A program made the translations under genes and the position numbers. Of a stretch of 64,000 nucleotides of DNA, positions 40,101-52,100 are shown piece by piece. Location of the stretch: contig CAUEEP010000735.1 in the NCBI GenBank assembly GCA_958450365.1, positions 1,920,001 through 1,984,000 on the forward strand. Reading direction: 5' to 3'. The stretch's first letter is position 1; every line of letters starts with the position of its first letter. The stretch is from Mesorhabditis belari (lineage: Eukaryota; Nematoda; Chromadorea; Rhabditida; Rhabditidae). Under the pieces are notes generated by a model. That model ran no database searches. It saw nothing but the letters and a program-made list of their open reading frames with translations, and was not told where the DNA came from.

Positions 40101-43100
40101 GAATTTCAAATCAATTTAATTTCATCATTTGATGATTTGATTTGATGAATTTGATGATTTTCATATATTGGATTGGTGAATTGAAAACTGCCGGCTATTT
40201 CGCGGGACTCTCAGATAAAGAAAACAACAGCATTGAACCAGTTGAAAGGGGGCTTGGTTACTTCAACATTTCCTCGAATTATTGTGAAAAAATTATGCTT
40301 CCAGCTTTTTATCTTTTGGTATTTTTCTTCACTTCTTCTATTGCACTCGACAATCATCCAATATTCGTCATGTCATGCTTCATGAGTTCCTACAAGAGCA
40401 TAGTGTAGGCTGGGGAGCTGCTAATACTCTTCATGAGTTTCTACAAGGGCACAGTGCAGGCATGGCAGCTGCTAATATTCTTCATGAGTTTCTAAAAGAG
40501 CACAGCGCAAGCTTGGCAGCTGCTAATATTAAAAAGATATATGGGGAGGACTAACCTTCCGAAAGAACGTGTCGAGTATGGTTTGCCAAGTTTCGATCTG
40601 GGGATAAATCTTTGAAAGATGCAGAGGGCCATGAAGCGGCACCCCAACTGGATGACTCCAAATTACTCGGACTCATTACCAACGACCATCTGGCATCATT
40701 GCGTGAATTGGGAGAAGAGTTAGGGGTTGATCATGTTACAGTGCTAAGGCACCTTCATACCCTTGGATTTAAATCGAAACTTGGGGCTTGGGTGCCCCAT
40801 GACCTCACTGACGCCCAGAAGTGGCAGTGCACCTCCATCAGTGCCGCTCATCTCTCACGATACGAAAGGAAATCCTTTCTTCCTCGAATCGTGATAGGAG
40901 ATGAGAAATAGGTTTTATCTGTGAACTTTCGGAGAAAGCGGCAATGGGTGGGGCCAGGCGAGAAACCCGAAAGTGAACCTAAGCCCGATTTGCACCAGAA
41001 GAAGTTTATGCTCTGCGTTTTCTGGAATATGGAGAGAGTGATGTACTGGGAGTTGCTGGGAGTTGCTGGATAGCAAGACGACTTTTAATGCAATCAAATA
41101 CAGTGAACAGTTGGGACAGGTGAATGAATCCCTGAAGAAGAATAGGCCCTCCAAGTCAAAGGTCGTTCTCATCCACGACAACGCGCGCTCTCATGTTGCT
41201 AATATTCTTCATGAGTTCCTACAAGAGCACAGTGCATGCTTGGAATGAATTTCTGGTTTTATGTTCAATAAATTTTAGTTCAAAGTCCGGCAGTTTTCAA
41301 TGCACCAACCCAATAGTTTTATAAAATTAACTTAATTAAGCTTTAGTTTTCTCTAAAATGACATTAAATTTATCGATTTTATTACCTTGTGATGTTCGAG
41401 AAACCGGACATACAAACGAACGACTCAACGCATTTCGGCTCATCTTTTTGGCAACTCAACCAATTGTACTGAAACCAATTGTACCAATTACGTTTATAGA
41501 TTGCGGTAAACACTTAGTCTTTCAAATATTTCACTTCAATCTTTTTCAAATCTCACCTTAAACGTGCCATTCACCCAACTCCTCTCTCCGGTCTCCATAA
41601 ACTCTTCAAGCAATGTGTACGTGAAGTTGGATTGACTCTGAAAGAGGTTTAGCTAGTGGTTTAGCTAGGGGTTTAGCTAGTGGTTTAGCTAGTGGTTTAG
41701 CTAGGGTTTTAGCTAGTGGTTTAGCTAGTGGTTTAGCTAGTGGTTTAGCTAAGGGTTTAGCTAGTGGTTTAGCTAGGGGTTTAGCTAGTGGTTTAGCTAG
41801 TGGTTTAGCTAGTGGTTTAGCTAAGGGTTTAGCTAGTGGTTTAGCTAGTGGTTTAGCTAGTGGTTTAGCTAAGGGTTTAGCTAGTGGTTTAGCTAGTTTT
41901 TTTGACTTAGCTTTAATCAAATAACTTGCTAGTTTAAATTTAATAATAAAACATGATTTCTGATCAAACTACAATAGAAATTACCTTCAGCTGAAGAAAT
42001 TGTAGATACAATTGAAGCCAGCAAACGGTGGTGTTCGGCCCAAGGGAATTGGGTTGCTTGTAGAGATCACTGAGATATTGATTTTTATCTGATCTTAGTC
42101 CAATTCTTCATCTTTTGGATAAAAACCCGCCTATCTTTTAGATTAGAAAGTTCTCGGAAAAGTTTGACTAGAATTTTTTCAAAACGAATCCACAGACAAT
42201 AGACAATAGACAAGCCAAATGGCTTGTCTTGCCAAATGGCCAGATGCAGTCCGAGCGCACTTGTCTCTAACTCACAAAACCCGGGTTCGACTTCCCGTCC
42301 GCGTCGGCACTTTTGGTTTTGGCACATTTAAAAATTTAAAAACATGTTGCACAACTATTCTAAGCCAAACTAACTATAAATTGTTGGAGCAATAGTGCTC
42401 ACAAACAGACAGACGCAGCTCTGGATGCGGAGCAATAGTGCTCACAAACAGACAGACGCAGCTCTGGATGCGGAGGAATGGTGCGCACAAGCAGGCAGAC
42501 ACAGCTCTGGATGCGGAGCAATAGTGCTCACAGACAGGCAGACACAGCTCTGGATGCGGAGCAATAGTGCTCACAAACAGACAGACACAGCTCTTTTATA
42601 TAGTAGATTAGATCACTGATTCGATTAGCAATCAGTACTCACTCAAAAAATCCGAGCACTCTTTGCATTTGCGTTTCGTTGAGTAAATTGCCCGGGTGTT
42701 GCATGATGATCACGTCAGATTGCATTGGCTAAACGAAAAATTCTATTTATTTGTTGATTGCTGTGTACAGGATGACTGCAATTAGGAAAGCAGCGTACTA
42801 CTCGCATTACAGTAAGCTTATATTAGCAAAAAACTTTATCAAACTTTTACTGTAGCTGTAGCTTTAACAACATTGAGATTTTGAAATTACAACCAAAGAA
42901 TGGCACGAAAAAAATTCAATCACCAGTTAATAGAACCCCCAATTTCCCAACGGTCTCGGCCTCCCATGTGGTCTAGTGGTTAGGATTCGTGGCTTTCACC
43001 CACGCGGCCCGGGTTCGATTCCCGGCATGGGAAGAGATTTTTGTTTTTTTGGAAAAAATGTTGGAAAATGTGTGCTTTATTGTCAAATCTCGTAAACGAA

Positions 43101-46100
43101 CCCTTTCTGGTGCACTTAAATCTTGTATTTCTTTACATAGTCATCGGTAGGCCAGATGGCGTTGACAAAGTGAACTCTGATAGCGAGCAGAGGTGAAACG
43201 TGTTCAAAAAAAGTTCACTGCTTGTTAAATAAACCCCAAATTTCCCCAGGGTCTCGACCTCCCATGTGGTCTAGTGGTTAGGATTCGTGGCTTTCACCCT
43301 CGCGGCCCGAGTTCGATTCCCGGCATGGGAAAATTTTTTTTGGAAAACTGTTTTTATCTTCCCAATTGAATGGAATGTACTTTGGAGAGATTTCTTGCAA
43401 ACACACCCTTTCTGGCACACTAAAGTCGTAGTCTTTTCAATAATTTTGATGATTCTTGGCTTGGATTCATTGCTTTCACCCAAGCAGGCCAGGTTCGATT
43501 CCCGGTGTGGGAAAAGATTTTTGTAAATTTAAGAAATTCACATTCAAAGAATTCAAATTCAATTATTTTACTGATTAAAGTTTCCTATATTATTCAGCTT
43601 TTTTGTTTTCTCAAATCCCGCACCAATTGCGCTCGATCCCATTCCTCTTTGAATTGTGCCATTTTCGACTCTTTTGGAGCCAAATCTTTCAAATCCATAT
43701 CAGAAACGACATGCGTTGTTCCATAAAATGAAACACTCCAATAGATAATCAATAGCTGAAAAGGTTTATTTGAAATTTGAATTTTAAAACAATCATTTAC
43801 CGCAAAGATGATCATTGGAGACCACCATTTTGAAATAAAGCTCACAATTGTGTTGAAAAACTTATTATGAATTTGGCGAAGGGTTTCAAAAAATTGTCGA
43901 CGAAATTTGCTCACTTTTCTAAACAAAATTTTTAATACATTTTTTGAATGCTAAAAACGAACTTGACTTCTCGATATTCACGATAGGAAAATAGAGCGAT
44001 AATTGCCGGGAAAAGGAGCACTTCGAACGTGTAAACCATTAATGAAGCCACAACGGAATAGATGGAGAAAACCTGGAAAGTTTGATGAGTCAAGTTTACA
44101 ATCAAAACTTCATTTTGTTTTCTCAAGTAAACTAAAGAGTAATAAACCAGTTCTGGAGCTTTTTCTAGAGTCATTTTTGAGAAAATGACATTGGACATTA
44201 TTGCGAAACATTATACAGGGTGACTAAGAATTATCGCAACAAGAAACGCAACAAGAATGCTTGATCGGCTAGAAACAGCAAGGCTTGATCAGCTAGAAAC
44301 AGCAAGGCTTGATCGGCTAGAAACAGCAATGCTTGATCGGTTAGAAACAGCAAGGCTTGTTCGGCTAGAAACAGCAATGCTTGATCGGCTAGAAACAGCA
44401 AGGCTTGTTCGGCTAGAAACAGCAATGCTTGATCGGCTAGAAACAGCAAGGCTTGTTCGGCTAGAAACAGCAATGCTTGATCGGCTAGAAACAGCAATGC
44501 TTGATCGGCTAGAAACAGCAAGGCTTGTTCGGCTAGAAACAGCAAGGCTTGATCGGTTAGAAACAGCAAGGCTTGATCGGCTAGAATCCTGGAATGACCC
44601 TGACGATCAAGCGAATCGGTTTCCGGATCTCTACGCAACAATACAAAAAGCAAAAAGCAGAAAATGTTCTTATTATGTTATGAGCCCTATTTCACTTTTT
44701 GCTTACCTGTTTTTATGGTTTTTTTGTGTATTTTTCTTATTTTATCGTATGATTACTAACTTTCAATACATTAGTATCGTTGTTTTCAGGAATGCTGAAA
44801 GAGTCTCCACATCGACAATCGATCCTTGAGCTCAAGTGGCAGCTTTTCAGGCGGCTGTTCAGGCCAGCGAGATCTCAAAACGTCTGAATGTCCCCAGAAG
44901 CCTTCCTCGAACCATTCAACTGGGCACAGTTTCTGATGGTTGTTTTCAGGAATGGTGAAAGCGTCTTCACATCGACAATCGATCCTGGAGCTCAAGCGGC
45001 AACGTGTTCAGGCGGCTGTTCAGGCGAGCGAGCTCTCAAAGCGTCTGAATGTCCCCAGAAGCCTCGTTTCTCGAACCATTCAACGTTATGAAACCCTGGG
45101 CATAGTCTCTGATTGCCCTGGAAGAGGTGCAAAGCGAACAGCGGTTACTCCGGCTAGTGTCAAGAAAGTGCGCGATCGTCTAAGATTAAACCCTAACCAA
45201 TCGGAAATAGAAAACTCTGAGAAAAGGAGTGTTCACCAGTTAAATCAACCCCTAATTTCCGAACGGTCTCGACCTCCCATGTGGTCTAGTGGTTAGGATT
45301 CGTGGCTTTCACCCACGCGGCCCGGGTTCGATTCCCGGCATGGGAAGAAATTTTTGTTTTTCTTGGAAAAATGTTGGAAAGATTTACAAAAATATTATAA
45401 ACTTACGCGCAATGAAGATGTTGTGGCAGCAATTCCTGTAGCGAAAGAGATCGTGTTCGTTACAGTGGTCACAGTCATCGAGACGCCGGAGTGCTAAAGA
45501 GGTAAGGCTGTTTTTTTGGAATATTTTTATCAATTTTTACAGAATTATCAATCAATTCACTGCTTTTTTATGTAAAAATCACGATTCTTTACACTCTTAC
45601 CGATAACATTTGCGCGGTTCTTTCAGGAGTCGAATCAGCCTTGTCCGTTTTATACCACGCCGAAGTCATGATGAATAAATGGTCAAAACCTTGAAACAAA
45701 AAGAAGTTATTCTATGATTGTAACATTGTGACGGGCTTTTTAAAGTGTTTTACCCACCAACAGCCAACAGCAAGAACATTGACGAGACAGCCATGCTCTG
45801 GAATTCGACACCAATTCCCGAAACGAAACCGATTGTTGTGATTGTTGCCAACAATGGGACACAACTGCCCAAAAAACATTCCAATGGTTTGCTCATATTG
45901 GGATCTTCTCTAAAAAAGATTCAAAGGTGAGTCTTTAGTGCTTTAATTTCCCAGCCGCTTATCCTTCTATGTGGTCTAGTGGTTAGGATTCATGGCTTTC
46001 ACCAACGCGGTTAATCCTGCATTGAATTGCAGGACTAGACCAGAGCCAGGTCCGGGAATCAGGTCAGAACCGGGATTGGAACCTGGTAAGACCAAGCTAG

Positions 46101-49100
46101 AGTCCAGAGAGATATCAAATCCAAATTAGTCAGACTTTGGATCAGAAATCAGGTCCGATAGGTCAGATAAACCAAAAGTTGAATAATCAATCATCAGTTA
46201 AATCAACCCCCAATTTCCCCCAGCTCTCGGCCTCCCATGTGGTCTAGTGGTTAGGATTCGTGGCTTTCACCCACGCGGCCCGGGTTCGATTCCCGGCATT
46301 GGAAGAGTTTTTTGTTTTTTTTTGGAAAAATGTTAGAAATTCTTTTTAGAATTAACAATTAGATGTGTAGTAGTTCTTATATGAAATTTTATATCCAAAT
46401 TTCAGACGAATGACCCGATCGAAGTCGTTCAAATCTACAACGACTACAGCCAAGCGGAAACAAAGTCAGGACCGTAAAAAGTACTGCAAGAACCAAGTAC
46501 TGAAACAGGGAAAGAGGCCAAGTATTGCATGGAAATGCTACAGTAAACAGATTGACTACTTGTGAGAAAGCTCAAGCTCTTAACCGAAGTGTAAACTTGC
46601 CAGAAACAGCAATGCTTGATCAGCTAGAAGCCCGGGATGGCCCTGACGACCAGGCGAATCAGTTTCCGGATGTCTACGCAACAATACAAAAAACAAAAAG
46701 TAGCAACTCTCCTAAACGCCTACACGACGTTACTGGCTATTGACACACCGTGTAGTCCATTTTTTTTGTATCCCGATCCGCCTAGCCCTGTTGACGACCT
46801 GACTTTGGTTGTTTTGACCTTGTATTGACCTTGTTTTGACCTTGTTTTCAACCAGTTTTCACACCATTCTTAACGGATTCGTTTTCAAAAAAACCTATTC
46901 ACTGAATAGCGGCTAGATTCTGTAGCTGAATTCTTTGCAAAATCCGATTCCACACAATTCTTAACGAATTCCTTTTCAAAAAACCTATTCACTATGAGTA
47001 GCGGCTAGATTACTGTAGTCTAATTCTTTTTCCAATGCAAAATTCAATTCTCTGTCTCACCTCAACGAGCAAATCACATTAAACGAAAGTAAAACGACGA
47101 AAACCAAGGCGAAGAATGGCGCGATATCGTCTCCGATTTTCTAGGATTCGAATTAGATTGGAAAATTAGCATAATTTGCATAATTTGTATAATTTGCATG
47201 ATAATTTGTATGATAATTTGTATGATAAGGGCCCTCATGGTGTATTGATTAAATTCTCACTTCCAAACTGAGGGTGTGGGGTTCGGTAGGGTTCTCTTCC
47301 GAACCCTAGGGTTCTCTTCCCTAGCCCGTGCGCTAGAGGTCTCTTCTCTAGAGCTGACTAGAGATCCCTTCTCTAGCGGAGTTCACTCTTCCACTGGGTT
47401 GGCCCATTCATGGCTTGAGGTTATTAAAGCAAGAAGCCTATCTTCTATCTATCTTCTTTTCTCCCCGCCTCCACATCGCCGAGTAAAATATCTCATCTTT
47501 CTCTATGTATTTATGTGTAGATTTGTGTATTGTCTGACTGATTACGCTTTATTTCATGTCCTGAATAAAGTATGAATATAATCTATATTTTAATGCTATA
47601 AGATACCGTATTCTTTCATTAGTTTTGTAAAATTTTACCTTAACTTCTTTGCTCATGATGTTCTCCGAGGCGACTCCGCCCTTTAAATTTGGATATTTCC
47701 CGGACTCATAAATGAGTTTGAAGATCTGAAAAATTGATTTTTCTCTTTGTTTTTATATATAAATTAATTTATAATCAACATTTACCTCTAAATATTAATA
47801 GATTTATTAGGGTGGTGCAAAAGAAACTGCCGATTGGTATCAGCTCTCATTTATCAGAAACCAGCGATGCTAACGGCATTATAGCATGTTTGAGGAGCTT
47901 GACCTGACGATAACTATTGTTTCTTTCGTGTTTTATTATCGAAATAGATCCAAGTTTCATCAGAAGTTTCATCCTCTTGAATTTCTGCCATCAAATCCAC
48001 ATCAGTCACTCCTAGAGAGTGCCTCTCATGCAGCTCATCCTGGAGACTTTCGTTGCCACTTTGAAAGCGTTGTAACTATTAGGGTGGTGCAAAAGAAACT
48101 CCCGATGGGTATCAGCTCTCATTTATCAGAAATGAGCGATGCTAACGGCATTATTTTTTTATGTTTTGTTCGCATATTTGTTTGCTATTCATTTGGACAT
48201 TTGAATTGTTTGGTTGTTGTTTGTTTTATTTAAAAATGCTATTATTAGGTTCCTACTTGGTTCTTATTTGATTCTTATTTGTTTCCTTGTGGTTCCTATC
48301 TGGTCCCTATCTGGTCCCTATTTGGTTCCTATTTAGTTTCTATTTAGTTCCTATTTAGTTCCCATTTAGTTCCCATTTAGTTCCTATTTAGTTCCTATTT
48401 AGTTCCTATTTAGTTCATATTTAGTTTCTATTTAGTTCCTATTTAGTTCATATTTAGTTCCTATTTAGTTCCTATTTAGTTCCTATTTAGTTCCCATTTA
48501 GTTCCCATTTAGTTCCTATTTAGTTCCTATTTAGTTCCTATCTAGTTCCTTACAGTTCCTATCTGGTTCCTATTTAGTTCCTGAAAAGAAACTCCCGATG
48601 GGTATCAGCTCTCATTTCTCAGAAACGAGCGATGTTAACGGCATTATTTTTTCATGTTTTGTTCGCATATTTGTTTGGTATTTATTTCGACATTTCAATT
48701 TTTTGTTTATTTTATTTTTAAATGCTTATATTTTTTATTTAGATCATGGTCGAGCAAAAGTTTGTGTTACGAGCAGCATTACTGTTTAACCTCAAAATTG
48801 GAAAGTCTGCTGCCGAATCGCATCGTTCTGTGCTCGCATCGTTCTGTGCTGCTTTCGGAGATGGCTGCGGAGATGGCAGTTTGTCTCTCAGACAGTGTCA
48901 GACTTGGTTTCAACGATTCCGAGAGGGAGACGAGACTTTGGAAGATTATGAGCACGGTTCGAGGCCAGAAGTCGTGAACGAAGCCAAGCTGAGGGACGTT
49001 ATTCAGGCCGATCCATGCCAATCTGCTCGAGATCTTGTGAAAATATTCCATTGTGATCGTGTCACCATCGAATGCCATCTTTTTTTTTTAATTTACCGTC

Positions 49101-52100
49101 AAATCGGCAGTTTCTTTTGCACCACCCTAATATAAGCGCTTTGGACTGTTTGGAAAGAAAACTTCTGTGTAAAATTTCTTTAAAATGTCAATTACAGAAA
49201 AGCTGTCGCATGAATTTTAAAAACACATCGATTTACGAAATCAGCACATTTTTCTGCCTCGAGTGAAATGTCTCGCGTGAAATTCCTATAGAATTAATTT
49301 TTCTCAACCTTATTTCACGCGGATATGACTCGGCTCAAAACTGGCTACAACTTTTTCAGGAGATTTTCATAAAATAAACATTTTTGAAGTGTTTAGCTGA
49401 TAGAACTGTATTGGGATCAAATAGTAACGGTATTGGAACCTTATTGGAACCGTATTGGAACAGTATTGAAACCGTATTGGAACCGTATTGGAACTGTATT
49501 GGAACCGTATTGGAACCGTATTGGAACCGTATTGGAACCGTATTGGAACTGTATTGAAACCGTATTGGAACTGTATTGAAACCGTATTGGAACCGTATTG
49601 GAACCTTATTAGATCAAAAAAGAACCGTATTGAAACCGTATTGGAACCGTATTGGAACTGTATTGGAACAGTATTGAAACCGTATTGGAACCGTATTGGA
49701 ACAGTATTGAAACCGTATTGGAACCGTATTGGAAACGTATTGGAACCGTATTGGAACTGTATTGGAACCGTATTGGAACAGTATTGAAACCGTATTGGAA
49801 CCGTATTGGAAACGTATTGGAACCGTATTGGAACAGTATTGAAACCGTATTGGAACCGTATTGGAACCGTATTGGAACCGTATTGGAACAGTATTGAAAC
49901 CGTATTGGAACCGTATTGGAAACGTATTGGAACCGTATTGGAACAGTATTGAAACCGTATTGGAACCGTATTGGAACCGTATTGGAACCGTATTGGAACA
50001 GTATTGAAACCGTATTGGAACCGTATTGGAAACGTATTGGAACCGTATTGGAACTGTATTGGAACCGTATTGGAACCGTATTGGAACTGTATTGGAACCG
50101 TATTGGAACCGTATTGGAACCGTATTGGAACAGTATTGAAACCTTATTAGATCAAAAAAAGAACCGTATTGGAACCGTATTGGAACCGTATTGAAACCGT
50201 ATTGGAACCGAATCAGCGCATTTTTCTGCCTCGAGTGAAATGTCTTGCGTGAAATTCCCATAGAATTAATTTTTCTCAACCTCAAATCGGCAGTTTCTTT
50301 TGCCCAACCCTAATAATATAACATTTACCGCTAAATATTCATAGAATTTATTTTAGATTCAAGCTCACTTTATCTTCCCATCTAAATAACGTATCCTGAT
50401 CATCGTAGCCCATAAAAAGTCGAAGCACTGTCGTGTTGTAATTCTAAAATCACCTTTTTTTATCTAACAAATTGCTTAATTCACATATTAATGCTATAAA
50501 AATCACTCTTCAAAAATAAAAATCACTTTCAACCTTCATTACCTTAACAAGCTTTGTTCCCGGATAGAATTCCACATCGTACATCGTATAGCCGTTATAG
50601 ATTTGAACAACTTCAGTTGGATCGTCCTCGTAATCTGAATTTGTTTATAAAATCTATCCAACAAATCTAATCATTAATTCTAAATATAAAAACAATTTCT
50701 AGAATTTTTCCAATAAAAACAAAAATTTCTTCCCATGCCGGGAATCGAACCCGGGCCGCGTGGGTGAAAGCCACGAATCCTAACCACTAGACCACATGGG
50801 AGGTCGTGATCGTGAGGAAATTAGGGGTTGATTTAACTGATTGATTGATTGATCGAATCAGCGCAATAACTTTTGGTTTATCTATCTAACCGAAAGGTAT
50901 TTAGTTTGATTTCTGATCGAAAGTCTAGCTAAATTGGATTTGATTTCTGGGCAAATCTCTCTGGACTCTAGCTTGGTCTTACCAAGTTCCAATCCCGGTT
51001 CTGACCTGGTTCATGGACCTGTCTTTGGACTCCAGACCTATGGTCTAACCCTGCAATTCAATGCAGAACTAAATCTGTAAATACCCGGTTGATTCTGGGC
51101 AATATTCAAGTCAAATTTAGTGTCCTTATTTCTAGAACAGTTTGCAAAATATTTAAAATCCCCCTTCTTTTAGCGGTGTCTATTCCCGACGTTTCACCTC
51201 TGCTCGCTATCAGAGTTCACCTTGTTAAACGCGTGCCATCTGGCGTACCGCTGACTAGGTAAAGAAATACAAGATTTAAGTGCGCCAGAAAGGGGGCATT
51301 TACGAGATTTGACCTTAAAGCACACATTTTCCGACATTTTTCCAATAAAAACAAAAATTTCTTCCCATGCCGGGAATCGAACCCGGGCCGCGTGGGTGAA
51401 AGCCACGAATCCTAACCACTAGACCACATGGGAGGTCGAGACCGTTGGGAAATTTGGGGTTTATTTAACTGATGATTGAATTTTCAACAAACCATCGCCA
51501 TCATCATCTCCAATTAAACTCTCCTCCCCTTCAGCCACATCTTTGTTGTCAAACCAGGGATAAGTCATATTCTAAAAAGTTTTATCAAATAAAAATCATA
51601 GAAATTTAAATAATATACCATTTTTATCAAATCTAGTCAAATTTTACAATAAATTACTTTACAAAACTCACTTGAGATCCGAAGAAACCAGTTCTTTTCA
51701 ATTGGATGAGTTGTGGAGCAAGGATTTGCTTTTTAAAACGACCGGACATGTCCATAAAAGTCAAGTTTTGACCAAGATGATTACTAAATTTTGAAAATAA
51801 TTCTAATAATTCGATCTAAAGCCCTTTAAGCCCTTAAGAATTCGATCTAAAGCCCTTTACTCACGTCACATTCATCGCGATCACTTCGGTCATAAAATCG
51901 CCCAATTGATTCATATTCTCTTGATTCCCGAAGAAGCCTTGACCGTCCGTTGTTTGAATGATTACCTGGAAAAATTGATGGAAACATCTGGCTTATAGGC
52001 TTCTTCTAAGCCAGATTTAAAGTCTTCTAGATCTTCTAGATCTTCTAAAGATCTTCTAAAGTCTTTCTAAAGTCTTCTAAAGTTTCTAAAGTCTTCTAAA

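Larger units (their letters stand above)
44214..45215 (+). mobile_element. truncated Tc1-like element
   Basis: Begins with the TIR-like TACAGGGTGACTAAGAATTA, contains a 24-bp array and two partial transposase 5' regions, and is cut at about 45215 by the tRNA-Glu unit. No right TIR was found. Confidence 0.6.
48079..49130 (+). mobile_element. mariner element, inner copy
   Basis: TIRs TTAGGGTGGTGCAAAAGAAA (48079) and complement ending CACCACCCTAA (49130). Contains a 10-11-bp satellite and a transposase 5' fragment. Confidence 0.78.
47807..50313. mobile_element. nested mariner insertion block
   Basis: Left TIR TTAGGGTGGTGCAAAAGAAA at 47807 and right end TTTCTTTTGCCCAACCCTAA at 50313 bracket a second copy (48079-49130), a third truncated left end (48585) and two satellites. 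Flanking intron sequence carries an imperfect direct repeat (ACATTTACC-CTAAATATT) on both sides. Confidence 0.7.
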
